Shown: positions 44,716 through 53,696, numbered from the stretch's first letter. The stretch: DNA of 64,000 nt from an uncultured Desulfobacterales bacterium (GCA_937915545.1 CALGIJ010000016.1:10657-74656); one strand, 5' to 3'. The notes: a model not told the origin generated them from the sequence alone. Made by a program: numbers and translations.

Positions 44716-45615
44716 ATGAAAAAAATCGTTTCAGCAGCGGTAACCGTCGCCCTCTCGCTGGCCCTGGCCTGGGTCGGTCCGGCAGGTGCGGAGGATAAGG
44801 TATTGAAGATGTCGACCACCACCAGCACCGAGTCTTCCGGACTGCTCGGCGTTCTGCTGCCCGAGTTCGAGAAGGACACCGGCATCAAGGTCAAGGTGGT
44901 CGCCAAGGGTACCGGCGCCGCCATCCGTGACGGCATCGATGGCAACGTCGACGTCATCTTCGTTCACGCCATCGACCGCGAGAAGGAGTTTGTCGACAAG
45001 GGCTTCGGCACCAAGCGCTACGCAGTCATGCATAACGACTTCATCATCGTCGGCCCTCCCAACGATCCCGCCGGGATCAAGGGACTGCCGACCGCCGCGG
45101 CGGCGATGAAGAAGATTGCCGACGCCAAGGCCCCCTTCGTCTCGCGCGGCGATGACAGCGGCACCCATACCAAGGAGCAGGAACTGTGGGCCGCCAGCGG
45201 TCTCAAACTCGTCGACCACGGCCTGTCGCTGACCAAGGACGGCAAGACCACCACGGTGGCGGCGAAGAAGCCCGCCGATTCCGACAGCTGGTACCTCTCC
45301 ATCGGGCAGGGCATGGGCAAGACCCTCACCTACGCCGACGAGAAGAAGGCCTACGCCCTGGCCGATCGCGGCACCTACATCAGCTACAAATGGGGCAAGA
45401 CCCCGGGCGTCGACCTGGAGATCCTCTCCGAGGGCGACCAACTGCTCGCCAACCCCTATGGGGTCATCCCGGTCAACCCGCAGAAGCATCCCCACGTGCA
45501 GTATGACATGGCGGAGAAGTTCGCCCAGTGGCTGGTATCTCCCCGTGGTCAGGGAGTCATCGCCGGCTTCCTCCTCGAGGGCAAGCAGCTGTTCTTCCCC
45601 GACGCCATAAAGTAG
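44716..45615 (+). CDS. tupA: Tungstate ABC transporter substrate-binding protein
   Basis: A 299-residue periplasmic protein with a signal peptide (about 1-25). The mature N-terminus contains KMSTTTSTESSGLLG; the TTTS motif is characteristic of TupA and separates it from ModA and WtpA. SRGDDSGTHTKE and DRGTYISYK are also typical. AAGGAG overlaps the end of the regulator gene. It is followed by a strong hairpin and then the permease and ATPase genes. Vanadate is a possible alternative ligand. Confidence 0.93.
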   Translation: MKKIVSAAVTVALSLALAWVGPAGAEDKVLKMSTTTSTESSGLLGVLLPEFEKDTGIKVKVVAKGTGAAIRDGIDGNVDVIFVHAIDREKEFVDKGFGTKRYAVMHNDFIIVGPPNDPAGIKGLPTAAAAMKKIADAKAPFVSRGDDSGTHTKEQELWAASGLKLVDHGLSLTKDGKTTTVAAKKPADSDSWYLSIGQGMGKTLTYADEKKAYALADRGTYISYKWGKTPGVDLEILSEGDQLLANPYGVIPVNPQKHPHVQYDMAEKFAQWLVSPRGQGVIAGFLLEGKQLFFPDAIK

Positions 45616-45628
45616 CGTCCCGTCCTGC

Positions 45629-45661
45629 GGCGGCGGGGGCGAATTCTTCGCCACCGCCGCC
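45629..45661 (+). promoter_or_regulatory. Intercistronic hairpin tupA-tupB
   Basis: GGCGAA (45638-45643) pairs with TTCGCC (45647-45652), and after one mismatch an outer 8-bp stem (45629-45636 with 45654-45661) continues, with a 3-nt loop. Without a T-run it is more likely an mRNA-stabilising element that raises binding-protein levels above permease and ATPase. Confidence 0.6.
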
Positions 45662-45759
45662 ATCCCGGGGCCGCCTTGCCGGCGGCCGCACAACGCCATA
45701 GCCCACGGCCCCGGGAACAAGGTCCCGCGACTGTGGGGAAAAGATTTTAGCGAGCGATC

Positions 45760-46464
45760 ATGGACCTTCTCATCGACAGCTGCCGGGCGGCCCTGATCCT
45801 CCTCGCCTCCGGGGACGAGGAACTGATGAAGATCGTCTTCTGCTCGCTGCGCGTCAGCGGCGCTGCCACGGTCATCGCCGCCATCCTCGGCCTGCCCCTC
45901 GGTTTGCTCATCGCCTTCACCGTTTTTCCCGGCAAGCGGCTGACCCTGACCGTGCTCAACACCCTGCTGGCCATGCCGACGGTGGTCATCGGCCTGCTCG
46001 TCTACGCCTTCATCTCGCGGCGCGGTATTCTCGGCTTTCTCGACATGCTCTATACCCAGGAGGCGATGATCGTCGGCCAGGTGGTGCTCATCGTCCCGGT
46101 CATCGCCACCATGGTCATCGCCGCCATCAGCAGGCTCGACCGGCGCTACCAGGCGACCGCCCTGACCCTTGGCGCCGACCGCCTGCAGATGGCGTGGATG
46201 GTGGTGGTCGAGGCGCGCTACGCGGTGATTGCCGCCATCATCGCCGCCTTCGGCCGGGTCATCGCCGAGATCGGCATCTCGATGATGCTCGGCGGCAACG
46301 CCAAGGGCTTCACCCGCACCATGACCACCGCCATGGCCCTGGAATACGACAAGGGCGAGTTCGTCCTCGCCGTCGCCCTGGGCATGGTGCTGCTCGGCCT
46401 GGCCTTCGCCCTCAACCTCCTCTTCCAGCTCTTCCAGGGCAGGGTGGCGTCCGATGCTCTATGA
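45760..46464 (+). CDS. tupB: Tungstate ABC transporter permease
   Basis: A 234-residue integral membrane protein with five to six spans and the EAA-type loop near VIAEIGISMMLGGNAKGFTRT. It belongs to the Tup permease group rather than ModB by context and by short length. The stop overlaps the ATPase start by 11 nt. Confidence 0.9.
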   Translation: MDLLIDSCRAALILLASGDEELMKIVFCSLRVSGAATVIAAILGLPLGLLIAFTVFPGKRLTLTVLNTLLAMPTVVIGLLVYAFISRRGILGFLDMLYTQEAMIVGQVVLIVPVIATMVIAAISRLDRRYQATALTLGADRLQMAWMVVVEARYAVIAAIIAAFGRVIAEIGISMMLGGNAKGFTRTMTTAMALEYDKGEFVLAVALGMVLLGLAFALNLLFQLFQGRVASDAL

Positions 46465-47476
46465 ACTCGGGCAGGTTACGCGAGTCCACAATGGCCGCAA
46501 GATCCTCGATATCGATGGGCTCGCCATCAAGAGGGGGCGAATCACCGCGCTGATAGGCGCCAACGGCGCCGGCAAGACCACCCTGCTGCAGATACTCGCC
46601 TTTCTCGACACGCCTACCAGTGGCCAGGTCTCCTTCCTCGGCGAGGCGGTGGACTTCCGCGCCGGCGCTCTGCTCGAGCTGCGCCGCCGGGTGGTGCTGG
46701 TCGATCAGTACCCGATCCTTTTCACCGGCTCGGTGCAGCGCAACCTCGACTTCGGCCTCAAGGTGCGCGGCGTGGAGCGAAAAGATCGTGAACAACGCGT
46801 GTCCCAGGCCCTGGAGATGGTCGGCATGGGCGAGTTCCTCCATGCCCGCGCCGAGAAGCTCTCAGGCGGCGAGACCAAGCGCATCGCCCTGGCCCGCGCC
46901 CTGGCCCTGCGGCCGGCGGTGCTGCTTTGCGACGAGCCGACCGCCAATGTCGATTTCGAGCACCAGGAGGTCATCCTCAATATCCTCGAACGCGCCAACG
47001 GCGAGGAGAACATCTCCATCGTCTTTTCCACCCATGCCCTGGAGCAGGCGGAGCGGCTGGCCGACACCCTGGTGACCCTCAAGGGCGGGCGGCTGTCGCG
47101 GCTGTCGCGGGTTAACGTCTGGCCGGCGATGCTCGACGATGGCCCGGTGGCGGTGATTGCCGGCCGTGGCCGACGCGAGGTGCGTCTGGCGCTGACGCCC
47201 GAGGCCCTTGTCGGCAAGTCTGGCGGGAGGGTGAATCTCTTCTTCGATCCAGAGAAGCTGCGTCTGCTGCCGCTCTCCGAGGCGAGCGACGGGCAGCGGC
47301 ACCTGCCGGCGACGGTGGTGCAGCTCGCCGCCGACGAGCAGCGTATCAAGGTGACGGTCGACATCGGTGTGCCCATCGATGTCTATCTCTCGACCGGGGA
47401 ATACGGGAAGCGGCCGCCGTGCATCGGCGAGCAGGTTCTGTTGCAGGTGGCCGCGGGGGCCTTGACGGTGGAGTGA
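46454..47476 (+). CDS. tupC: Tungstate ABC transporter ATP-binding protein
   Basis: A 340-residue ATPase. Walker A GANGAGKTT, signature LSGGETKR, Walker B VLLCDEPTAN and the switch His in STHAL are all present within the first 220 residues. The C-terminal 120 residues form an accessory domain with TOBE-like character (ATVVQLAADEQRIKVTVDIG), which may bind oxyanion for feedback inhibition. It ends the tup operon. Confidence 0.91.
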   Translation: MLYELGQVTRVHNGRKILDIDGLAIKRGRITALIGANGAGKTTLLQILAFLDTPTSGQVSFLGEAVDFRAGALLELRRRVVLVDQYPILFTGSVQRNLDFGLKVRGVERKDREQRVSQALEMVGMGEFLHARAEKLSGGETKRIALARALALRPAVLLCDEPTANVDFEHQEVILNILERANGEENISIVFSTHALEQAERLADTLVTLKGGRLSRLSRVNVWPAMLDDGPVAVIAGRGRREVRLALTPEALVGKSGGRVNLFFDPEKLRLLPLSEASDGQRHLPATVVQLAADEQRIKVTVDIGVPIDVYLSTGEYGKRPPCIGEQVLLQVAAGALTVE

Positions 47477-47479
47477 GCC

Positions 47480-47504
47480 TGGGGGCCGGCAGTCGGGCCC
47501 CAGA
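47480..47504. terminator. Imperfect hairpin between tupC and stress protein gene
   Basis: CTGGGGGCC (47480-47488) and GGGCCCCAG (47496-47504) pair with one mismatch. It sits just after the tupC stop in a convergent intergenic gap; no T-run. Confidence 0.35.
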
Positions 47505-47530
47505 CTCATGTCGTTCGGAAGGGGCGTCGT

Positions 47531-47923
47531 CTATTTCATCGACACGACCGGGCAACCGGCCTTGAGGATGACATACTGGGCGGTGGAGCCGAAGAGGATC
47601 TTGCCCACCTTGGAGCGGCTTTTGACGCCGATGATGATCTCGCTGCAGCCGGTCTCGGCGGCAAAACTCACCAAGTCCTCGCCCGGGCTGTTGCCGCGCA
47701 CCAGCAGATGGGCCTCGTGGCGGATGCCGCGGTCGGTGAGGAACTGTTTGGCCTCCTCGAGCTTTTCCTCGGCTTCCTTGATCTGTTCGACACCGGTTTT
47801 CTCGCCTCCCGGCAGGGAGGTCATCACCAGCACTTCGCCGGCGAAGGCCCGGGCATGATTGGCGGCAAGTTCGAGCAGATCCTTGCCGACGTTGGTTCCT
47901 CGATAACCAACCAGAATTTTCAT
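47531..47923 (-). CDS. Universal stress protein, UspA family (second copy)
   Basis: A 130-residue Usp domain: MKILVGYRG at the start, VKSRSKVGKILFGSTAQYVI with the ATP loop and CPVVSMK at the end. It is shorter than the copy at 1079 (151 aa), and the first strand reads VGYRG rather than VPVDF, so it belongs to a different subgroup. AAGGAG precedes the ATG at 47923; the open frame to 48004 is only leader. An intrinsic-terminator-like hairpin lies 21 nt upstream of the start. Confidence 0.88.
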   Translation of the reverse strand: MKILVGYRGTNVGKDLLELAANHARAFAGEVLVMTSLPGGEKTGVEQIKEAEEKLEEAKQFLTDRGIRHEAHLLVRGNSPGEDLVSFAAETGCSEIIIGVKSRSKVGKILFGSTAQYVILKAGCPVVSMK

Positions 47924-47943
47924 CGTCAGTCTCCTTGCGGTTG

Positions 47944-47972
47944 AAAAAAAGAACGCGGCAGGTATCGCCGCG
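47944..47972 (-). terminator. Intrinsic terminator or attenuator before second stress protein gene
   Basis: On the minus strand CGCGGC and GCCGCG form a 6-bp stem with a 7-nt loop (47954-47972), followed by TTCTTTTTTT. It ends 21 nt before the stress-protein ATG, leaving room for a Shine-Dalgarno but not a promoter. It may end the upstream MBOAT/SGNH transcript or act as an attenuator. Confidence 0.6.
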
Positions 47973-48163
47973 AAAAATCGCCAGTCGCCAATACATACTA
48001 TCATATCGGGGCAGAGGCAAGAAAAGGAAGAAAAAATCGCCGTGGCGCGGCCTTTGGCACTGGGGAAGGCCGGCGTCAGCTTCCCGGGAGGCAGGGGAGA
48101 AACGGCCTTTGCCCCGCGGAAGGCTGCCCGGCAGTCCGTCGACGGCCTGGCCGTGCAGAGCAG

Positions 48164-49402
48164 TCAAGGCGCATTGCCGGCAGCACTCTCCATCCGTCGA
48201 CGGCCCTGGCGGAGGCCCCGCTCCCTGCGCGAGTCAAGATAGCGCTGCCTGGCGAGGCGTGAGGCGGCGAGGTGCCCCTCCACCGTGTCGGGACGCAGCT
48301 CCGTGCCGAAATCGTCCTTCTCGCCACCCCCCTGTCCCAGCAGCCGGGCGAGGATCAGCTCCCCGACCTCGCCCTTGTAGTGCGACTGCTCCCAGTAGTG
48401 TGCCATGCTTTCCTGGCCGCTCTCCTGGGGCGTGGGCTCGGTGGTGATGCGGTTGAAACCGGAGAAGTCGTAGAGGGCGAGATCGCAGCCTCCGCTGCGC
48501 AGTCGCTCGGCCATGGCCGTCAGCTGCCGTTTCCACTCCTCCACCCCCTCTTCGAGGCCGTTCCAGTAGGAGAGCTCGGCCAGGGCATGTAGCGGCTGGA
48601 TGAAGAGGCGCACCGTCGTCCCGGCGGAGCAGGTGGGGCGCAGGCTGTCTTCGAGAAAGGCGATGGTGGCGGAGACGTCGTCGGGGGCGCCCTGGGGGGC
48701 CTTGGGCCGCAAAACCTCCTCGAAGGCGCGCCGCGTGCCTCCCTCGTTTTTCATGATGATTTCGAGACAGGGCGGGGCCTTGAAGCCGTGGTAGGCGAGG
48801 AGTGGCAGGCAGCTGCGCTCGTTGCTGCCACTGAGCACCGCCAGGGTGTCGCCGGTCATGGTCAGCGACATCGAGCGTTTGAGGTCGAGCAGGGCACGGT
48901 GCAGGGCGTAGGGGCCGTCGCCGGCCTCGAGCTCGTCGATAAAGTCGGTGTTGCCGGTTTTTTCGCGGAACTGCCAGCCGTAGTCGAGGCCCCACACCAC
49001 CAGGCGCGGTTTGGCAAAACGACTGCTGTGGCGGAGCATGCGGGCGGCGTCGCCTACCGAGGCGCCACTGATGGCGAGGTTGAGGACGCGGCGGCCGGCG
49101 AAGAGCGGGATGTCGGCGGGCAGGCCGATCTCGCTGCGTGAACTGCCGAGGAGGAGGACCTCCGGGCGGTAGCGGAAGGCGGCATAGGTCTTGCCCCAGG
49201 GAAGCAGCTTCTGTTGCGCCGAGGTGAGGCGGCGCAGGGCGGGGCTGTCCCACTGGTGGAGGATGTACGGGTCGACGAGGTAGTTGAGCCCGACAGCTAT
49301 CGCTATGGCCGCCGTGGCGGTGGCGAGTATGGTGGCGAGATAGACCTTCATCGTCGCGGTAACGGATGGCGTTGCGGTCGGGAGGGCGCTGCTGTCGTTC
49401 AT
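48164..49402 (-). CDS. SGNH-type protein linked to MBOAT acyltransferase
   Basis: A 412-residue membrane-anchored protein: one span at about 18-42 (VYLATILATATAAIAIAVGLN region), then an extracytoplasmic SGNH-like domain with LLLGSSRSEIGLP (Ser in the GSS motif) and NLAISGASVGDA. This resembles the DltD/AlgJ-type partner that works with MBOAT acyltransferases in exported-polymer acylation. It begins 3 nt after the MBOAT stop. No polymer-biosynthesis genes are adjacent. Confidence 0.78.
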   Translation of the reverse strand: MNDSSALPTATPSVTATMKVYLATILATATAAIAIAVGLNYLVDPYILHQWDSPALRRLTSAQQKLLPWGKTYAAFRYRPEVLLLGSSRSEIGLPADIPLFAGRRVLNLAISGASVGDAARMLRHSSRFAKPRLVVWGLDYGWQFREKTGNTDFIDELEAGDGPYALHRALLDLKRSMSLTMTGDTLAVLSGSNERSCLPLLAYHGFKAPPCLEIIMKNEGGTRRAFEEVLRPKAPQGAPDDVSATIAFLEDSLRPTCSAGTTVRLFIQPLHALAELSYWNGLEEGVEEWKRQLTAMAERLRSGGCDLALYDFSGFNRITTEPTPQESGQESMAHYWEQSHYKGEVGELILARLLGQGGGEKDDFGTELRPDTVEGHLAASRLARQRYLDSRRERGLRQGRRRMESAAGNAP

Positions 49403-49405
49403 GGC

Positions 49406-50857
49406 TCAGAACTGGGCGTAGATGAAGTCGGCGCTCTTTTCCAGGGAGAGCAGGGCGAGAGCGAACAGCACCCCGAGGGCCATGCCCCAGCGCCGATTGG
49501 GCGCCCAGCCGGGCGCAGGCAGCGATGGCGCCGGACGATGCTCCCGGTAGCGTTTTTCGGCAAAGAGCAGCAGCTCGCCGCTGTTGGGCAGGGCGAAGGC
49601 GACCAGGGCGGCTGCCGCCAGCAGGGCGTAGGCCGACCCGTCGATTGTAGCCACCGCCGCGACCCCGTTGGCCCCGGCCATTCCGGCAAGCACGCGCAGG
49701 GCGGCGGCAGTGTCCGGGGCGCGGAAGAAGCACCAGGCGACGAGGACGGCGACGAAGGTGATGACCTGCCCCAGCCATGGCGGGATCGGCGAGCGTCCCT
49801 GGCGCCTGCCACCCACCCAGTGCTGCCAGCCGTGCTGGATGCAGAGATAGAGGCCGTGCAGCCCGCCCCAGACGACAAAGGTCCAGTTGGCCCCGTGCCA
49901 CAGCCCGCCAAGGAGCATGGTCAGCAGAAGGTTGCGGTAACGGTTGAACTGCCCGCAGCGGTTGCCGCCCAGAGGGATGTAGAGGTAGTTGCGCAGAAAG
50001 CGCGACAGCGAGATATGCCAGCGCTGCCAGAAGTCGCTGACGTTGAGCGCCTTGTAGGGCGAGTTGAAGTTGATTGGCAACTGCAGGCCGAACATCCGCG
50101 ACACTCCCACCGCCATGTCGGTATAGCCGGAAAAATCGAAGTACAATTGCAGGGTATAGGCGAACATGCCCAGCCAGGCGTGGAGGAACTGCGGGTTGTC
50201 CTGGTGGAAGAGGGGGGTGAAGGCGGCGGCGAGGTTGTCGGCGAGGAGCAGCTTCTTGGCCAGACCGAAGATGAATAGCGACAGGCCGATGGTCAGGTCG
50301 TTAAGCCGGGGGCGCAGGGAGTCTTTGCCGCTGAGCTGCTCGAGGAACTCGCCATGATGGAGGATCGGCCCGGCGACGATATAGGGGAAATAGGAGGCGA
50401 AGAGCAGGTAGTGCGCCAGGGTCGGCATATTGGCCCGGTGCTGGTAGGTGTCGACGACGAAGGCGATCTGCGTGAAGGTGAAAAAGGAGATGCCTATCGG
50501 CAGCAGGATGGCGAGCAGCGGCAAGTCGAGGCCGGTGCTCGCCGCCAGCGAAGAGAGAAAGAAGTTGGTGTACTTGAAAAAGCCGAGCAGTCCGAGATCG
50601 AAGACGATGGCGACGACCAGCAACCAGCGCCGGCGTGGGCCGCTGGCGCCGGCGATGGCCTGGGAGAGGCCGTAATTGATCGTGATCGAGAGGAGCAGCA
50701 GGGGGAGAAAGCGCCAATCCCACAGGCCGTAAAAGACCAGCGAGAGGAGCAGCAGCCAGGCCAGTGCCCAGCTGCGTCTTTTCCCGGCAAGCAAGGCGAA
50801 GCCGGCCAGGCCGAGGGGAAGGAAGGCACAGATGAAGGCGAAGGAGTTGAAGACCAT
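49406..50857 (-). CDS. MBOAT O-acyltransferase (AlgI-like)
   Basis: A 483-residue polytopic membrane protein with about 11-12 spans. The catalytic His lies in LLGGLWHGANWTFVVWGG, and FDFSGYTDMAVGVSRMFG, NFNSPY and SDFWQRWHISLSRFLR are MBOAT/AlgI landmarks. It transfers acyl groups across the membrane to a polysaccharide or peptidoglycan; the acceptor is unknown. The open frame extends to 51043, but membrane similarity begins at the ATG at 50857. Operon with the SGNH-type gene. Confidence 0.92.
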   Translation of the reverse strand: MVFNSFAFICAFLPLGLAGFALLAGKRRSWALAWLLLLSLVFYGLWDWRFLPLLLLSITINYGLSQAIAGASGPRRRWLLVVAIVFDLGLLGFFKYTNFFLSSLAASTGLDLPLLAILLPIGISFFTFTQIAFVVDTYQHRANMPTLAHYLLFASYFPYIVAGPILHHGEFLEQLSGKDSLRPRLNDLTIGLSLFIFGLAKKLLLADNLAAAFTPLFHQDNPQFLHAWLGMFAYTLQLYFDFSGYTDMAVGVSRMFGLQLPINFNSPYKALNVSDFWQRWHISLSRFLRNYLYIPLGGNRCGQFNRYRNLLLTMLLGGLWHGANWTFVVWGGLHGLYLCIQHGWQHWVGGRRQGRSPIPPWLGQVITFVAVLVAWCFFRAPDTAAALRVLAGMAGANGVAAVATIDGSAYALLAAAALVAFALPNSGELLLFAEKRYREHRPAPSLPAPGWAPNRRWGMALGVLFALALLSLEKSADFIYAQF

Positions 50858-51254
50858 GGCAGACGAATCGCTCCGGGGACTGGGGGAATGGCCCGCGCCT
50901 CGCCGCTTCTTGGCGGGCGGCGGGCGGTTGCTCGGCTCTATGTACCGCAACCTGAGGATTCTCTCCAGCCTCATTTCGCCTGCTGCGGTAATCGTCGCAA
51001 GGTCGGTCGCGCTGGAAAGTGATTCGACCTTCGCCGAGCGCACTGATCGAGTCTCTGCTCAGGCCGCTGATCCGGCCGGCGAGGTGAACGACGATTCTGT
51101 CACCGGCCAATCGGCGAGCAGACCGGCTGAGAATGGCTGGTTCGGGCGGCTATACGCTCTAATTTCCATAAAGAGCTTGCGTCTTTGTCGCCCCCTCCTA
51201 CAATAAGGAAAGGTATGTGGGAAAATGGTGCGCTGACGGTGGCGGGGGGTGGCG
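50858..51254. other. Divergent intergenic region (397 bp)
   Basis: No convincing gene is present between the MBOAT gene (leftward) and the DAC-like gene (rightward). It holds the promoter at 51177 and a GC-rich segment near 50895-50930 that could fold. The open frames here are antisense or extension artefacts. Confidence 0.45.
51177..51204 (+). promoter_or_regulatory. Promoter of the DAC-like gene
   Basis: TTGCGT (51177-51182), a 16-nt spacer and TACAAT (51199-51204) make a good sigma-70 promoter, about 50 nt upstream of the ATG at 51255. Confidence 0.62.
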
Positions 51255-52574
51255 ATGCTCGACAAATATCCGCAGGATCTGGTTCAGGAACTGCTCAGGC
51301 TGTGGCCGCTGGTGGTGCCGGGCACGGCGCTGCCGCCCTCAGGCTGCCGGCGTCTGCCGGAAATCGAGGTCCTCGAAGAGCTGGTGTCCACCGCCTACCT
51401 GGTCAGCCAGATGCGCGAAGAGGCGCGTGGCCTGCGCTTTCGCCTCATGCTTTGCGAACCGGAGGAGGTCGACGATGACGGCTGCGGCGAGTCCCTCGGG
51501 CTCTTCACCCTGCGCTTTACCGAGCCGCGCCCCTACAACCAGTACGAGCTCCTCAAACTCGGTCCGTCCATCGACTACAACAACTCGCTGGTCGGTATCC
51601 GCTGGCGCCGTGGTGAAGGTCTGCACATCTGGGGCCTGATTCACACCGGGTCGCGCTGGATGCACGTCATCCACGGCGGCAGCAAGCGGGCGACGCCGCT
51701 GCCGCCAGCCCTCGGCCTCAACATCGTCGGCGCCGGGCGCATCATCGTCTGCCGCGGTGTCGATATTCTCGTGCAGTTGAGCGGTGGCCGCATCATCGCC
51801 CCGTCGACCAACGTCTTCCGCTCGCAGTGGGTGGCGCGGCGCTTTGCCCGGGTGCGCGATGAGCTGAGCGCCATCCATGCCCATAACCCGCGGCGCGAGA
51901 GGGGCGTCTGGGCAGCCATCGACCCGGCCTTTATCCCGGCCCTCTATCTCGAGTTCTTCAAGCACGTCATCAGCACCGTGCGCCGCTCCGGGCACGGCGG
52001 CACCATCATCTCCTTCCCCGCCGGCATGGACGAACTGGTGGCCCACGACAACCCCTATATCGACCTCAAATACCGCTTCGAGGATGACGCCGCCCGCAAC
52101 CAGCTGCGCAGCATCGTTCTCGGCATCATGGAGGAGCTGGCCAGCGGCTGCGGCCGGCTCTACGGCGCTGACTACCAGGCTGGCTGGAGGGACTACGCCA
52201 CTCTCAAGACCGAGGGCCTGGCCATGCTCGACGAGCGGGTGTTCAAGTTCGCCCGCTTCATCGCCCGCCTGACCGGGGTCGACGGCGCCGTGGTGACCAC
52301 CGAGGGACTGGAGCTGATCGGCTTCGGCGGCATCATTCAGGGCGCCATGGAGATGGGCGGCATGGTGGCCCGGGCTCTCGACCCGGAAGGGGGGCGGCGC
52401 CAGGTGGAGCGGGTGGAGAGCGTCGGCACCCGCCATCGCTCTCTCTACTATCTCTGCCACAAGCTGCACGACGCCCTTGGGATCATCGTCTCCCAGGACG
52501 CCAAGGCCAGCGTCGTCACCTATATCGACGACAAGGTCACCTTCTGGGACGTCAACCCCATCGACTTCGCCTGA
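51255..52574 (+). CDS. Protein with diadenylate cyclase (DisA_N-like) motifs
   Basis: A 439-residue protein (a GTG two codons earlier is an alternative start). The C-terminal about 110 residues resemble a DisA_N/DAC domain: VDGAVVTTEG carries the DGA motif (343-345) and SVGTRHRSLYYL carries the RHR motif (393-395), followed by LGIIVSQDAKASVVTYID. About 48 residues separate the motifs, more than the roughly 30 in DisA or CdaA, so there is an insertion (EMGGMVARALDPEGG). The N-terminal about 320 residues are an uncharacterised sensor-like region without membrane spans. It may make cyclic di-AMP or be a divergent relative. Confidence 0.72.
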   Translation: MLDKYPQDLVQELLRLWPLVVPGTALPPSGCRRLPEIEVLEELVSTAYLVSQMREEARGLRFRLMLCEPEEVDDDGCGESLGLFTLRFTEPRPYNQYELLKLGPSIDYNNSLVGIRWRRGEGLHIWGLIHTGSRWMHVIHGGSKRATPLPPALGLNIVGAGRIIVCRGVDILVQLSGGRIIAPSTNVFRSQWVARRFARVRDELSAIHAHNPRRERGVWAAIDPAFIPALYLEFFKHVISTVRRSGHGGTIISFPAGMDELVAHDNPYIDLKYRFEDDAARNQLRSIVLGIMEELASGCGRLYGADYQAGWRDYATLKTEGLAMLDERVFKFARFIARLTGVDGAVVTTEGLELIGFGGIIQGAMEMGGMVARALDPEGGRRQVERVESVGTRHRSLYYLCHKLHDALGIIVSQDAKASVVTYIDDKVTFWDVNPIDFA

Positions 52575-52598
52575 TTCCTCCCCATCTTCGCGTGGTGC

Positions 52599-53696
52599 TC
52601 AGTTGCCGCGCAGCGAGTCGTCGTATTTTCGCAGATAGATCTCGGAGAGGGTTAAAAAGGCGGTGAGGATCAGCGGCCCGTAGATGATGCCCAGCACCCC
52701 GTAGACCGCCATGCCGCCGATGATGAAGAGAAAGATCCACAGGGTCGGCATGTGCATGCGCGTGCCGACCATCTTCGGCTTGAGCAGGTACTCGACCCCG
52801 AGGGAGAGGAAGAGGTAGCTGACGAAGACGAAGATGCCTTCGCCGATACGGTCGCCGATGGCGAGGATGATGGCGGTGGGGATCATCACCAGGCCGATGC
52901 CGAGAATCGGCATGAAGGCCACCACGGCCATGATGCAACCCCAGAACACCGGGGAGCTGAGCCCGAGGAAGGAGAAGATGGCGCCGCCGATCACCCCCTG
53001 GATGGCGCCGCAGATACCGTTGACCTTGATGATCGCGCTGGCGATCTCCTGGAACTTGTCAATGAGCAGGCGGTCTTCGTCTTCGGGCAGCGGCGACAGG
53101 CGCACCAACTGGTCGAGCATGCGCGGCAGGTCCATGAGCAGGAAGAAGATGACGACGATCATCAGCAAAAACATGAAGAAGAAGTTGAGGATGTTGGCCA
53201 CCCAGGAGCTGATCTGGTTGTAGAGCAGCATCCCGCCCTGGCGTGCCAGGGAGAAAAAGGTGCTGGACAGCTGCGAGGGGTCGAACTCGATGCCGACCTG
53301 CCGCAGATACTCGCGTAACTGGAGGATATGGCGGTTTTCCTGGACGAAATTCTGCAGCTTGACGGCGATCTGGCTGTCGCGCCCCCATCCGTAGAGGTTG
53401 AGCGCCTCGTCGGCGAGCGCGAAGGTGAAGAAGGTCAGGGGGATGAAGACGATGGCGACGATGACCAGGGTGGTCAGGGCCGCCGCCATCTTTTCCCGCA
53501 TGTGCCTGGTAAAGTAAAGGTGCAATGGACGAAAGAGGCTGGCCAGCAGGAAGGACAGCACCAGGCTGGAGAGGAAGGGCTCGAGGACGAGACCGCAGTA
53601 GACGATGGAGGTGGCGAAGGCGAGGAAGAAGAATCCGGTGCGGATCGGGCTCGGGGGCGATTGCCGCTGCTGCTGTTCCTGGGTGGCTGGTTCCAT
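52599..53696 (-). CDS. AI-2E transporter family permease
   Basis: A 365-residue polytopic protein of the AI-2E exporter/YdiK family. About eight spans cluster at both ends, with a soluble segment at about 90-200. The strongly hydrophobic C-terminus (FMPILGIGLVMIPTAIILAIG, LGVEYLLKPKMVGTRMHMPTLWIF) is typical. Substrate unknown; some members are sodium/proton antiporters. The ATG at 53696 lacks a good Shine-Dalgarno; one at 53735 is an alternative. Confidence 0.88.
   Translation of the reverse strand: MEPATQEQQQRQSPPSPIRTGFFFLAFATSIVYCGLVLEPFLSSLVLSFLLASLFRPLHLYFTRHMREKMAAALTTLVIVAIVFIPLTFFTFALADEALNLYGWGRDSQIAVKLQNFVQENRHILQLREYLRQVGIEFDPSQLSSTFFSLARQGGMLLYNQISSWVANILNFFFMFLLMIVVIFFLLMDLPRMLDQLVRLSPLPEDEDRLLIDKFQEIASAIIKVNGICGAIQGVIGGAIFSFLGLSSPVFWGCIMAVVAFMPILGIGLVMIPTAIILAIGDRIGEGIFVFVSYLFLSLGVEYLLKPKMVGTRMHMPTLWIFLFIIGGMAVYGVLGIIYGPLILTAFLTLSEIYLRKYDDSLRGN

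Noticed and set aside
50832..51206. 124-codon frame in the intergenic region before the DAC-like gene
   Set aside because: Overlaps the MBOAT start antisense and the promoter at 51177; no similarity.
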